Below are positions 46,093-55,374 of a DNA stretch of 64,000 nucleotides, piece after piece. The notes beneath the pieces were generated by a model, which did not search any database, had not been told where the DNA came from, and saw nothing but the letters and a program-made list of their open reading frames with translations. Source of the stretch: Chryseobacterium gleum (GTDB lineage Bacteria > Bacteroidota > Bacteroidia > Flavobacteriales > Weeksellaceae); the NCBI RefSeq assembly GCF_900636535.1, contig NZ_LR134289.1, positions 62,001 through 126,000 on the forward strand. The letters run 5' to 3'. How positions within the stretch are numbered: the stretch's first letter is position 1; the number at the start of each line of letters is the position of its first letter. The position numbers were made by a program, and so were the translations under genes.

Positions 46093-47149
46093 TAAAGAAG
46101 AACTGTTGAATAATGCGGTCGGATTGCTTAAGAATTTGATTGAAATTCCTTCATTCAGTAAAGATGAATTTAATACGTCCGTAGAAATCGAGAATTTTTT
46201 CAAAAAACACCAGATTCCTACCAAGCGTTTTAAAAACAATATCTGGGCGGTGAACAAGCACTTTGATGTATTTAAGCCATCTGTTTTGCTGAATACCCAT
46301 CATGATACGGTGAAGCCTAATAAAGCGTACACACTTGATCCATTTGTACCTATCGAAAAAGAAGGGAAACTGTTCGGATTGGGAAGCAATGATGCCGGGG
46401 CTTCTCTGGTTGCTATGGCGCATGTTTTTTTACATTTTTATGATAAAGAAGATTTAAAATATAATTTAGTTATTGCTTTGACGGCAGAGGAGGAGATTTC
46501 AGGATTTGATGGAATCGAAGCCTTATTTCCGCAGCTACCCAACGTAGAACTCGCCATTGTAGGAGAACCCACGCAGATGAACCTGGCGATTGCAGAAAAA
46601 GGACTTCTTGTGATTGATGGAGAAATGAAAGGTACTCCTTCTCACGCCGCTCATCCTAATGATGATAACTCAATTATAAAATGTATGCAGGATCTGCAGA
46701 ATATTCTTGCCTTTAAATTTCCAAAGGTTTCGGAATATCTGGGAGAAGTTAAAGTGACTTTATCAGGAATTCATGCAGGAGTACAACATAATGTTGTTCC
46801 GGAATCATGCAATTTTACACTGGATGTAAGGGTAACGGATGAATATTCCAATCAGGAAGCATTTGAAATTATCCAGTCCCAGATGAAATCCACATTAACG
46901 GCAAGATCGTTCAGACTGAATTCCTCCAGGATCGAAATGGATCACCCGTTTGTAAAGGCAGGAATTGAAATCGGAAGGACAACCTATGGTTCACCGACTT
47001 CCTCAGATCAGGCGATTATTCCATGCACATCAGTGAAAATAGGACCTGGAGACAGTAGGCGCTCCCATACTGCAGATGAATTTATCTATATCCATGAAAT
47101 AGAAGAAGGTATAGAAATCTACATCAGAATTTTAGAAAAAGTGTTATAA
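46067..47149 (+). CDS. argE: Acylornithine/acylcitrulline deacylase, M20 family
   Basis: A 360-residue M20 metallopeptidase. Metal ligands are expected in LLNTHHDTVKPNK, LGSNDAGASLVAM, LTAEEEISGFDG and IVGEPTQMNLAIAEKG; the C-terminal ligand is in RRSHTADEFIYI. It removes the acyl group from acylcitrulline (after ArgF') to give citrulline for ArgG. Often called acetylornithine deacetylase by annotation; context favours acylcitrulline. Overlaps argB by 26 bp. Confidence 0.9.
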   Translation: MQELKSVYNKEELLNNAVGLLKNLIEIPSFSKDEFNTSVEIENFFKKHQIPTKRFKNNIWAVNKHFDVFKPSVLLNTHHDTVKPNKAYTLDPFVPIEKEGKLFGLGSNDAGASLVAMAHVFLHFYDKEDLKYNLVIALTAEEEISGFDGIEALFPQLPNVELAIVGEPTQMNLAIAEKGLLVIDGEMKGTPSHAAHPNDDNSIIKCMQDLQNILAFKFPKVSEYLGEVKVTLSGIHAGVQHNVVPESCNFTLDVRVTDEYSNQEAFEIIQSQMKSTLTARSFRLNSSRIEMDHPFVKAGIEIGRTTYGSPTSSDQAIIPCTSVKIGPGDSRRSHTADEFIYIHEIEEGIEIYIRILEKVL

Positions 47150-47409
47150 AAATGGAAGATGGGTGTAGGAAGAGGGAAGTTATTGCAGTATGTTATTAGC
47201 TTCCAGCCTCCAGCCTCAGGCTTCCAGCTCAATATATGTTTTGACTCCGTCCGGCAGGCGCTAAAAGTTCAGTTTTTAATAAGATTTATGCAAGAAGAAA
47301 ATTAGAAATGAAGGCTTTACATAAGGAAATGTTTTTTTATAGTTAATAGTAATAAGGATTGCCTTGCCGGGCATGTCAAAACCAACAAATATTTAAATCA
47401 AATATTATC
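47150..47409. other. Gap between argE and argH with CTTCCAGCC-type repeats
   Basis: 260 bp without an ORF. It holds the near-repeat GCTTCCAGCCTCCAGCC followed by CAGGCTTCCAGC (about 47200-47230), and a GTCCGGCAGGCG word. No promoter or terminator was identified. Confidence 0.4.
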
Positions 47410-48714
47410 ATGAAAAAAATATGGCAGAAGGATGACCTTGCCACCAATATATTAGTCAATAACTTTACAGTCGGTAAAGATCTTGACTTTGACGAGCGTT
47501 TAGCAAAATATGATGTCAAAGGTTCTATGGCGCATTGCAAAATGCTGGCAGAAACCGGGATTATCACTCAGGAAGAATCAGAACAGATGCTATCTGTTTT
47601 AAACAGTATTTTATATAAAATTGAAGAAGGTAGTTTTGAAATTGATAAAGATGCTGAGGATATCCATTCTCAGGTAGAAGCTATTCTTATTGAAGAATTA
47701 GGAGATACAGGGAAAAAAATCCATACCGCAAGATCAAGAAATGATCAGGTTTTACTGGATATCAAATTGTATTTGCTGGATGAAATCCGTGAAATAACAT
47801 CGCTTACAGATGAGTTTTTCCAGATTTTAATTCAACTGGCAGATCAGCATAAAAATGTACTGCTTCCGGGATATACCCATTTGCAGATTGCAATGCCTTC
47901 ATCATTCGGATTGTGGTTCGGAGCTTATGCGGAAGCACTTTTGGATGATGTGGAAATGCTGTTTTCGGTAAAGAATATCATTAATAAAAATCCATTGGGA
48001 TCAGCTGCTGGTTACGGTTCTTCATTCCCGATCAATCGCGAAAGTACCACTTATAACCTGGGGTTCCAGTCAATGAATTATAACTCGGTTTACGCTCAGA
48101 TGACCCGCGGGAAGTCAGAGAAAATGCTTGCTATGGCTATGGCTACTCTGGCAGGAACGCTGGGGAAGTTTGCTTACGATGTATGTCTGTATCTGAGCCA
48201 GAATTTTGATTTTATCAGCTTTCCAAAAGAATTTACTACAGGAAGCAGCATTATGCCTCATAAAAAGAATCCGGATATCTTTGAGCTGGTTCGTGCACGT
48301 TGCAACAGAATTCAGTCTCTTCCGAATGAACTGATTCTTTTAACAAGCAATCTGCCTTCAGGATATCACAGAGATGTACAGCTGACGAAAGAAATTCTTT
48401 TTCCTGCAATAGATTCTTTGAAGGAATGTCTGGAAATCCTAAGCTATACTTTACCGAATATTCAGGTAAAAGATGGAATTCTGGAAGATGAGAAGTACAA
48501 ATACCTTTTCAGTGTGGAAAAGATCAATGAAGAGGTTAAAAACGGAAGTTCATTCCGTGATGCGTATGTAAAAGTGGGACAGGAGATTGAAAACAATGAA
48601 TTTGAATTTGAACCTGGAAACTTTGAACATACCCACCAGGGAAGTATTGGCAACCTTTGTCTGGATAAAATAGAATATCAGTTCAATAAACTGAAAAATA
48701 AATTATTGGGTTAG
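47410..48714 (+). CDS. argH: Argininosuccinate lyase
   Basis: A 434-residue lyase releasing arginine and fumarate. The ATG at 47410 (MKKIWQKDDLATNIL) is preferred; the upstream in-frame start would add a Cys-rich tail unlike the family. The family signature GSSIMPHKKNPDIFE holds the catalytic Ser loop, and EDIHSQVEAILIEELG plus HTARSRNDQV are also typical. Last gene of the arginine operon. Confidence 0.95.
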   Translation: MKKIWQKDDLATNILVNNFTVGKDLDFDERLAKYDVKGSMAHCKMLAETGIITQEESEQMLSVLNSILYKIEEGSFEIDKDAEDIHSQVEAILIEELGDTGKKIHTARSRNDQVLLDIKLYLLDEIREITSLTDEFFQILIQLADQHKNVLLPGYTHLQIAMPSSFGLWFGAYAEALLDDVEMLFSVKNIINKNPLGSAAGYGSSFPINRESTTYNLGFQSMNYNSVYAQMTRGKSEKMLAMAMATLAGTLGKFAYDVCLYLSQNFDFISFPKEFTTGSSIMPHKKNPDIFELVRARCNRIQSLPNELILLTSNLPSGYHRDVQLTKEILFPAIDSLKECLEILSYTLPNIQVKDGILEDEKYKYLFSVEKINEEVKNGSSFRDAYVKVGQEIENNEFEFEPGNFEHTHQGSIGNLCLDKIEYQFNKLKNKLLG

Positions 48715-48719
48715 AGTCT

Positions 48720-48847
48720 AAACCATTAAGGTCATCAGAACTTAAGCAAAAATCAGTGGAATTTCTAAATTATTTTAGCCTGCTGTCTTTTCGTTGTAGA
48801 AACCTTAATCTTAATAAATCTTATCTGCTTAAGTGATCTTAATGGTT
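48720..48847. repeat. MITE-like inverted-repeat element, copy D
   Basis: A 128-bp element directly after argH. Left end AAACCATTAAGGTCA with AACTTAAGC nearby; right end, in reverse, AACCATTAAGATCA with CTTAAGC. It could also act as a 3' hairpin for the operon message. Confidence 0.65.
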
Positions 48848-48944
48848 GGATTTTACTCTGCTCTTTGAATTTGATGATTGATCTTTAAACTGACTATGGT
48901 TGGAAATTGAGAGTAAATCTGCTGCATAAAATTTTATCGGAGAT

Positions 48945-49095
48945 AAAATCTTTGCGCCCTAAAGCATAAAGTTAATAAATTTCTTTTGCGTCCTTGCGTT
49001 TTCTAACAAGATAATAGAAATGAAAAGTGTTGGTATACGCAAAGGCGCAAGGAATTATATAATAGATATTATTTTTAAGACGCAAGAAAATCAAA
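48945..49095. repeat. Gap after argH with CTTTGCG/CGCAAAG words
   Basis: Words CTTTGCGCCC, TTTTGCGTCCTTGCG, CGCAAAGGCGCAAGG and GACGCAAGAAAATC occur here, like those at 9705-9845. A 71-codon open stretch over 49020-49235 runs into the Lrp gene on the other strand and is not considered real. Confidence 0.4.
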
Positions 49096-49145
49096 GATTT
49101 TCAGTAATTGAAATAGGTATGAATAATGAGTTTAAAATAAAGGGA

Positions 49146-49607
49146 TTATTCCAGATCAATTTTGAATTTGGTAGATTTTTTTACCTCGTGAAGCACGATA
49201 GAACTATGGTACTGCCCGATATTGGGAATGTTTGAAATAACATTAACCGCAAATTCGTTATAAGAATTGATGTCCTTAGCAATAATCTTCAGCATATAGT
49301 CATACTCCCCGGAAAGACTGATGATTTCCTGTACTTCATCATATTTGCCGATATGGTTCTCAAAAGTTTCCAATACTTTCTTAGATTGTTCCTTGAGACG
49401 GACATTACAGTAGACTACAATATTTAAACCCAGTTTTTCACGGTTTAAAAGGCCCACATACTTCTGAATGATCCCCTGTTTCTCCAATTGTTTGATTCGC
49501 TCATACGTAGGAGTAAAGGTAAGACCTATCTTTTCGGAAATTTCCTTTACCGAGAGTGTAGAGTCTTCCTGAATAATACTGAGAATCATTTTGTCTTTTA
49601 AATCCAT
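49146..49607 (-). CDS. Lrp/AsnC-family transcriptional regulator
   Basis: A 153-residue regulator. Residues 1-60 form the winged HTH (MILSIIQEDSTLSVKEISEKIGLTFTPTYERIKQLEKQGIIQKYV). Residues 65-150 form the RAM/AsnC effector domain (SGEYDYMLKIIAKDINSYNEF). Lrp proteins sense amino acids. It is divergent from pyrB and directly after the arginine operon, so control of one of these by an amino acid is plausible but not shown. A TATTTTTG -7 box lies on the minus strand at 49635-49628. Confidence 0.92.
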   Translation of the reverse strand: MDLKDKMILSIIQEDSTLSVKEISEKIGLTFTPTYERIKQLEKQGIIQKYVGLLNREKLGLNIVVYCNVRLKEQSKKVLETFENHIGKYDEVQEIISLSGEYDYMLKIIAKDINSYNEFAVNVISNIPNIGQYHSSIVLHEVKKSTKFKIDLE

Positions 49608-49693
49608 AGAATATATTTGAGTGATAACAAAAATATTAATTTTTAATGAGAATAAGGAAGGACGGAAGTTTTTAATTTATTTTGAACATAATT

Positions 49694-49724
49694 TTTGTAG
49701 GTTCATAAAATTGTTGTATCTTTG
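49694..49724 (+). promoter_or_regulatory. Promoter of the pyrB leader
   Basis: TTTG (49694-49697), a 19-bp spacer, and TATCTTTG (49717-49724) form a near-ideal Bacteroidota promoter. The predicted transcription start is at about 49727-49732, essentially on the leader ORF's ATG. Confidence 0.82.
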
Positions 49725-49730
49725 CACCTA

Positions 49731-49802
49731 ATGAATAAAAAAGCATTTATATCATTAGATTTACCGGGCGAAAGCGCCCTTTACGATATTTATTGTTATT
49801 AA
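49731..49802 (+). CDS. Leader peptide upstream of pyrB
   Basis: A 23-codon ORF from ATG at 49731 to TAA at 49800-49802, beginning MNKKAFIS and ending DIYCY. It starts at the predicted transcription start, so the mRNA is almost leaderless. The ORF contains a GC-rich hairpin and a U-rich coding stretch, and its stop overlaps the 5' base of an intrinsic terminator. No conserved protein is expected; its value would be in being translated. Its reality is inferred from this layout. Confidence 0.7.
   Translation: MNKKAFISLDLPGESALYDIYCY
49766..49779 (+). promoter_or_regulatory. Pause-type hairpin within the pyrB leader
   Basis: GGGCG-AAAG-CGCCC folds into a small stable hairpin inside the leader ORF. 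It is followed by 21 nt (49780-49800) of which 13 are T, a place where RNA polymerase would slow if UTP is low. Confidence 0.6.
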
Positions 49803-49830
49803 GCGAAGATAGTTGTCTTCGCTTTTTTTT
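49801..49830 (+). terminator. Attenuator (intrinsic terminator) before pyrB
   Basis: Perfect 9-bp stem AAGCGAAGA / TCTTCGCTT (49801-49809 with 49816-49824), loop TAGTTG and eight T residues (49823-49830). It begins within the leader stop codon and ends 20 bp before pyrB. A terminator upstream of a gene on the same strand, directly after its promoter, implies attenuation. Confidence 0.85.
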
Positions 49831-49849
49831 ATGCCAAAAAATAAGAATT

Positions 49850-50740
49850 ATGTTTACGATTACAGAACTAAGCACCGAGAGAATCAACAGTATACTGACA
49901 GAAGCAATGGCTTTTGCAAATGGTAAAACTGCTAAAATTGAAGGAGAAGTTTTTTGCTCAAACCTTTTCTTCGAAGACAGCACAAGAACGAAAACAAGTT
50001 TTGATCTTGCAGAAAGAAAACTGGGACTTCAGGTAGTTCCTTTTGATGCATCACACAGTTCGGTAAACAAAGGCGAAAGTCTTTATGATACAGTAAAGAC
50101 TATTGAAAGTATAGGAGTAAACCTTGTGGTAATCCGCGATAAAAAAGACAGATACTTTGAGGAACTTAAAAATATCAGCATTCCTGTAATCAATGGAGGA
50201 GACGGAACAGGAAACCATCCTTCACAATGTATGCTGGATCTGCTGACCATCTATCAGGAATTCGGAAAGTTTGAAGGACTGAAAGTGGGAATCGTAGGAG
50301 ATGTAAAACACAGCCGTGTTGCTAATTCAAATGCAGAGGCACTGAGAAGATTAGGTGCTAAAGTATATTTCTCAGGACCGGAACAGTGGTTTGACGAAGG
50401 AGCCCTGATTAACGGAACTTATATGTCCGTAGATGAGCTGATCGGTGAAGTGGATGTTCTGATGCTGTTAAGAATACAACATGAAAGACATGATTCAGCA
50501 ATGAGTTTCACCGCTTCGGAATACCATAAAAGATATGGACTGACTAAAGAAAGAGAGCATGCAATGAAAAAAGAAGCGATCATCATGCACCCGGCTCCTA
50601 TCAACAGAGGGGTAGAAATTGACTCTGAACTTGTGGAATGCGAAAGATCAAGAGTCTTCAAGCAGATGCAAAACGGTGTATTCGCAAGAATGGCTATTCT
50701 GAAAGATGCGCTGGAAAGTAAAGGGTATACTTTTAAATAA
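49850..50740 (+). CDS. pyrB: Aspartate carbamoyltransferase catalytic subunit
   Basis: A 296-residue transcarbamylase for the first committed pyrimidine step. The ATG at 49850 ([16 protein letters not shown]) is chosen because an earlier in-frame ATG would lie inside the leader terminator. Carbamoyl-phosphate motif [19 protein letters not shown], aspartate-site [17 protein letters not shown], and [12 protein letters not shown] are present. No pyrI regulatory subunit gene is seen nearby, so feedback may act through transcription. Followed by carA after 97 bp. Confidence 0.96.
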   Translation: MFTITELSTERINSILTEAMAFANGKTAKIEGEVFCSNLFFEDSTRTKTSFDLAERKLGLQVVPFDASHSSVNKGESLYDTVKTIESIGVNLVVIRDKKDRYFEELKNISIPVINGGDGTGNHPSQCMLDLLTIYQEFGKFEGLKVGIVGDVKHSRVANSNAEALRRLGAKVYFSGPEQWFDEGALINGTYMSVDELIGEVDVLMLLRIQHERHDSAMSFTASEYHKRYGLTKEREHAMKKEAIIMHPAPINRGVEIDSELVECERSRVFKQMQNGVFARMAILKDALESKGYTFK

Positions 50741-50837
50741 GAGCCAGGGTAAAAGTAAGAAGTTAAAAGGTAAAGAGCCCCGTAGAGGCGACCTGTTAAT
50801 GACATATAAATAAAATAATAAGAGATAAAAGTTTAAA

Positions 50838-51911
50838 ATGAAGAAAAAATTAATACTGGAGTCCGGTGAAGTGTTTCATGGAGAAGGTTTCGGAGCAGAA
50901 TTGGAAACTGCAGGGGAAGTAGTTTTCAATACCGGAATGACAGGGTATCAGGAATTGATTTCTGACCCGTCGTATTGCGGTCAGATAGTTTGTATGACCT
51001 ATCCGCTTATCGGGAATTATGGTATTAACCGTGATGATTATGAAAGTATCGAGCCGGCAATCAAAGGGCTTATCGTAAAAGAACTTTGCGATCTTCCTTC
51101 CAACTTCCGTACTCAGATCACTTTAGATGAATTATTTAAAAAGAAAAACCTTTCAGGGATTTCAGGAATTGACACCAGAAGACTGACCAGAGTTCTTCGT
51201 AACCACGGAGTAGTGAAAGGAAAAATCGTAAACGCTGATGCTGACGAAGCGGCTGTAGCTTCAGAATTGAAATCAACAGTTTTCCCAACCAATCAGGTAG
51301 AGGAAGTTTCTACAAAAACACCTTATGCTAATCCAAACAGAGGTTTCAAAGTAGTATTGGTAGACTTCGGTGCCAAGCTGGGAATCATCAGAGAACTGTC
51401 TCAAAGAAACTGTGATATCATCGTCGTTTCTCAGGACACAACAGCGGAAGAAATCCTGTTGATGAACCCAGATGGAATTATGCTGTCAAACGGTCCTGGT
51501 GACCCTGAAGATGTACCACATGCTTTAGATATGATCAGAGGATTATTAGGAAAAGTTCCGATCTTCGGAATCTGTTTAGGGCATCAGTTAATTGGTCTTG
51601 CCTGCGGAGCAAAAACGTTCAAGCTGAAATTCGGACACAGAGGAGGAAACCACCCGGTGTTAGACCTTGAGAAAAATACAGTAGCTATTACTTCTCAGAA
51701 CCACGGATATGCTGTAGATCAGGAAAGTTTAAAAGGAACAGACCTTATCGAAACGCACATCGCACTGAACGACAGAACAAACGAAGGATTAAAACACAAA
51801 ATCCACCCTTGTTTCTCAGTTCAGTACCACCCTGAAGCGAGCCCGGGCCCTGAAGATGCAAACTACCTGTTTGATGAGTTCATTCAAATGATGGAAGACT
51901 TTAAGAAATAA
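50838..51911 (+). CDS. carA: Carbamoyl-phosphate synthase small subunit
   Basis: A 357-residue glutaminase subunit. The N-terminal half has the CarA fold (LILESGEVFHGEGFGAE, NTGMTGYQELISDPSY). The glutamine amidotransferase half has the nucleophile in IFGICLGHQLIGLACG and the His-Glu pair in VQYHPEASPGPED. It passes ammonia to CarB. Separated from carB by 161 bp containing a hairpin repeat. Confidence 0.97.
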   Translation: MKKKLILESGEVFHGEGFGAELETAGEVVFNTGMTGYQELISDPSYCGQIVCMTYPLIGNYGINRDDYESIEPAIKGLIVKELCDLPSNFRTQITLDELFKKKNLSGISGIDTRRLTRVLRNHGVVKGKIVNADADEAAVASELKSTVFPTNQVEEVSTKTPYANPNRGFKVVLVDFGAKLGIIRELSQRNCDIIVVSQDTTAEEILLMNPDGIMLSNGPGDPEDVPHALDMIRGLLGKVPIFGICLGHQLIGLACGAKTFKLKFGHRGGNHPVLDLEKNTVAITSQNHGYAVDQESLKGTDLIETHIALNDRTNEGLKHKIHPCFSVQYHPEASPGPEDANYLFDEFIQMMEDFKK

Positions 51912-51920
51912 GACTGCTTG

Positions 51921-51995
51921 TTTGTCATTCAGAACGAAGCAATAGCGGAGTTAAGAATCTTAACTATAATGAGTTAGATTCTATGGAATGACAAA
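51921..51995. repeat. TTTGTCATTC hairpin element between carA and carB
   Basis: A 75-bp element with perfect terminal inverted repeats TTTGTCATTC / GAATGACAAA and an inner imperfect stem (AAGAATCTTAACT / AGTTAGATTCT). It resembles the TGTCATTC/GAAGCAATCT intergenic repeats found in many Bacteroidota. It sits inside the presumed carAB transcript. Confidence 0.75.
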
Positions 51996-52072
51996 GTACA
52001 ATCGTAAGTCTTATAAAAGTAAAAAATACGAAGTTTAAGAATTTGATTCTTAACCCCAATTAAAAAAGAAAA

Positions 52073-55000
52073 ATGGCAAAACGTACAGATATAAAAACAA
52101 TTTTAGTAATCGGTTCAGGACCTATCATCATCGGTCAGGCAGCTGAATTTGATTACGCAGGAACGCAGGCTTGTTTGTCTCTGAAAGAAGAAGGCTACAA
52201 GGTAATTTTGATCAACTCAAACCCTGCAACGATCATGACGGATGTGGAAATCGCGGATAAAGTATATATCGAGCCGATTTCATTACAGTTTGTAAGCCAC
52301 ATCATCAGAAAAGAACGTCCGGATGCATTATTACCAACATTGGGAGGACAGACAGGTCTTAACATGGCGGTAGAATTGGAAAAGTCAGGAATTCTTGAAG
52401 AATGCAAAGTGGAAGTATTGGGAACAAAGCTTTCTGCGATCAACAGAGCAGAAGACAGAGACCTTTTCCGTGAGTTGATGAGAGAACTGAACGAGCCGGT
52501 ACCGGAATCTGATATCGTAAACACGGTAGAAGGAGCATTAGCTTTCGCGGATGAAATCGGATATCCTGTAATTGTTCGCCCTGCCTTTACGATGGGAGGA
52601 ACCGGAGGAGGTATCGCTTCCACAGAAGCTGAATTGAAAGAGATTGCTGAACTGGGATTAAAGCACAGCCCTGTTACCCAGTGTCTTATTGAAAAATCAA
52701 TTGCAGGTTTCAAAGAAATTGAATACGAAGTAATGCGTGATGCAAACGACAACGCCATTGTGGTTTGTAACATGGAAAATATAGACCCGGTAGGAGTTCA
52801 CACAGGAGACTCTATCGTAGTAGCACCTTCTCAGACGCTTTCAGACAGAGAGTATCAGTTACTGAGAAACGCTTCACTGAAAATCATCAGAGCCTTAGGA
52901 ATTGAAGGAGGATGTAACGTACAGTTAGCTTTAGATCCACACTCATTCAACTATTATATCATTGAGGTAAACCCTAGAGTTTCGCGTTCATCAGCGCTGG
53001 CAAGTAAAGCAACAGGATATCCGATTGCAAAAATTGCTGCAAAGATTGCCGTAGGATTAACGCTGGATGAGATCATGAACCCGGTAACAGGAAAAACTTA
53101 CGCATGTTTTGAGCCTGCTCTTGACTACGTAGTAACAAAATTCCCAAGATTCCCTTTCGATAAATTCGAAACGGCAGATAGAAGACTTTCCACTCAGATG
53201 AAAGCAACCGGTGAAGTAATGGCGATCGGAAGAAACCTTGAAGAATCTTTACAGAAAGCCATCCGTTCATTAGAAACAGGAATCAGACATTTAGGATTAA
53301 AGACAAAACAGGCTCAGGCACTTACTGCAGAGGAAATCGAAAGAAGAATCAGAGTATGTGATGATGAGAGATTATTTATCATCGGAGATGCTTTAAGAAG
53401 AGGATATGACTGGGAGCAGATTGTAGAATGGAGTAAAATCGATAAATTCTTCATCTGGAAAATGAAAAAGCTGGTTGATTTCGAAAAAGTAATCGCTGCC
53501 AACAAATTTGATAAAGAAATATTAACTGAAGCGAAGAGATTAGGTTTTGCAGATGTCAATATCGCAGTTCTTTGGGAGGTGACAGAACGTGAAGTATTCA
53601 ATTTCAGAAAAGAAAACGGGGTAATGCCGGTTTACAAAATGGTTGATACCTGCGCTGCTGAATTTGAAAGTGAAACCCCTTACTTTTACGGAACTTACGA
53701 AGAAGAAAACGAAAGTGTGGTTTCAGATAAAGAAAAAATTATCGTACTAGGTTCCGGACCTATCAGAATCGGACAGGGAGTTGAGTTTGACTACGCAACT
53801 GTTCACTCGGTATGGGCAATCAAAGAAATGGGCTACGAAGCGATCATTATCAACAACAACCCTGAAACAGTTTCTACAGACTTCTCCATCTCTGATAAAC
53901 TATACTTTGAGCCACTTACAGAAGAAGATGTAATGAACATCATCGAGCTTGAAAAACCTAAAGGTGTAGTGGTACAGTTCGGAGGACAAACTGCCATCAA
54001 CCTTGCAGATAAACTGGCTTCTCACGGAGTACAGATCCTGGGAACTTCTCTGGAAGATCTTGACAGAGCTGAAAACAGAGATAAATTTGAAAAAGCACTT
54101 CAGGAGCTTGGAATTCCTCAGCCAAAAGGAAGAACTTCAACTTCGAAAGAAGAAGCGATAAAAATTGCCAACGAAATCGGTTACCCGGTATTGGTACGTC
54201 CAAGCTACGTTCTTGGAGGTAGAGCGATGGAAATTGTATATGCAGAATCAGAACTGGCTCACTATATGGAGCACGCTGTAGATGCAAGCCCTGAACATCC
54301 TGTACTGGTAGACAAGTATATGGTAGGAAAAGAAATTGAAGTAGATGCCATCTGCGACGGTGAAACAGTAGTGATTCCCGGAATTATGGAACATATCGAA
54401 AGAGCAGGTGTTCACTCCGGAGACTCTATCGCAGTATATCCGCCACAGAACATTTCTCAGATTGAAATAGATACTTTGGTAGACTACACGAAGAGACTGG
54501 CAAAAGGACTGAATGTTATCGGATTGATGAATATCCAGTATGTTCTTTTCGAAGGAAATGTATATGTAATCGAAGTAAACCCTCGTTCTTCAAGAACAGT
54601 TCCTTTCTTATCTAAAATTACAGACGTTCCGATGGCTAACCTTGCAACAAAGGCAATCTTAGGACAAAAGCTGAAAGACTTAGGTTACGAAAACGGATTG
54701 GCTCCAAACAAAGAAGGAGTTTTTGTAAAAGTGCCGGTATTTTCATTCTCTAAACTAACGAAAGTTGATATCTCTTTAGGGCCTGAAATGAAGTCTACAG
54801 GAGAAGTTATGGGGAAAGATACAACCCTTGAAAAAGCATTATACAAAGGATTGGTAGCAGCAGGAAGAAAAGTTCCTATGCACGGCTCTATCCTGTTCAC
54901 AGTAGCAGATAAGCACAAAGAAGAAGCAGCAGCGCTTGCAGCAAGATTCCATGAAGTAGGATTCAGAATCTGGGCTACGGAAGGGACTGCGAAGTTCTTC

Positions 55001-55255
55001 GAAGAAAAAGGTATCCCTTGCAAGATCGGATACAAAATAGGAGAAGAAGATGTAAACCTTATCGACCTGATCCAGAAAGGGAAAGTTCAGTATGTTGTAA
55101 ATACCACTACAAAAGGTAAGCAGGCAGAAAGAGACGGATTCCAGATCAGAAGAATGAGTGTGGAAAACGGTGTTCCTTGTTTAACTTCAATGGATACGGT
55201 AGAAGCCATCTTAAAAGTAATCGAAAGCATGAGCTTCAAAATGGAGACGATGTAA
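52073..55255 (+). CDS. carB: Carbamoyl-phosphate synthase large subunit
   Basis: A 1060-residue enzyme with two homologous ATP-grasp halves. The first opens with [23 protein letters not shown] and the second with [21 protein letters not shown] near residue 558. A C-terminal MGS domain (from about residue 940, [15 protein letters not shown]) usually binds allosteric effectors such as UMP or ornithine. It makes carbamoyl phosphate for both PyrB and ArgF'. Ends at a strong terminator. Confidence 0.97.
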   Translation: MAKRTDIKTILVIGSGPIIIGQAAEFDYAGTQACLSLKEEGYKVILINSNPATIMTDVEIADKVYIEPISLQFVSHIIRKERPDALLPTLGGQTGLNMAVELEKSGILEECKVEVLGTKLSAINRAEDRDLFRELMRELNEPVPESDIVNTVEGALAFADEIGYPVIVRPAFTMGGTGGGIASTEAELKEIAELGLKHSPVTQCLIEKSIAGFKEIEYEVMRDANDNAIVVCNMENIDPVGVHTGDSIVVAPSQTLSDREYQLLRNASLKIIRALGIEGGCNVQLALDPHSFNYYIIEVNPRVSRSSALASKATGYPIAKIAAKIAVGLTLDEIMNPVTGKTYACFEPALDYVVTKFPRFPFDKFETADRRLSTQMKATGEVMAIGRNLEESLQKAIRSLETGIRHLGLKTKQAQALTAEEIERRIRVCDDERLFIIGDALRRGYDWEQIVEWSKIDKFFIWKMKKLVDFEKVIAANKFDKEILTEAKRLGFADVNIAVLWEVTEREVFNFRKENGVMPVYKMVDTCAAEFESETPYFYGTYEEENESVVSDKEKIIVLGSGPIRIGQGVEFDYATVHSVWAIKEMGYEAIIINNNPETVSTDFSISDKLYFEPLTEEDVMNIIELEKPKGVVVQFGGQTAINLADKLASHGVQILGTSLEDLDRAENRDKFEKALQELGIPQPKGRTSTSKEEAIKIANEIGYPVLVRPSYVLGGRAMEIVYAESELAHYMEHAVDASPEHPVLVDKYMVGKEIEVDAICDGETVVIPGIMEHIERAGVHSGDSIAVYPPQNISQIEIDTLVDYTKRLAKGLNVIGLMNIQYVLFEGNVYVIEVNPRSSRTVPFLSKITDVPMANLATKAILGQKLKDLGYENGLAPNKEGVFVKVPVFSFSKLTKVDISLGPEMKSTGEVMGKDTTLEKALYKGLVAAGRKVPMHGSILFTVADKHKEEAAALAARFHEVGFRIWATEGTAKFFEEKGIPCKIGYKIGEEDVNLIDLIQKGKVQYVVNTTTKGKQAERDGFQIRRMSVENGVPCLTSMDTVEAILKVIESMSFKMETM

Positions 55256-55277
55256 TTTTCGAACAGAAATAATACTT

Positions 55278-55309
55278 AAATTCCGCAAGTTTTCTTGCGG
55301 AATTTTTTT
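55278..55309 (+). terminator. carB intrinsic terminator
   Basis: Perfect stem AAATTCCGCAAG / CTTGCGGAATTT with a TTTT loop and a T run, 23 bp after the carB stop. Confidence 0.92.
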
Positions 55310-55374
55310 ATCTGTTAATCTAAAGACAGAAGATTCTGTTTATTTTTGTAAAAACCATGTAAAGCTAAAATTAT

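Noticed and set aside
49020..49235. A 71-codon plus-strand ORF after argH
   Set aside because: It lies in repeat-like sequence and runs into the Lrp gene on the other strand; composition and position look random.
50776..50802. GAGCCCCGTAGAGGCGACCT as a regulator site before carA
   Set aside because: It looks like a fragment of a common Flavobacteriales intergenic repeat and has no symmetry or conserved position that I can show.
52195..52773. A 192-codon minus-strand ORF within carB
   Set aside because: Antisense shadow of a conserved ATP-grasp domain.
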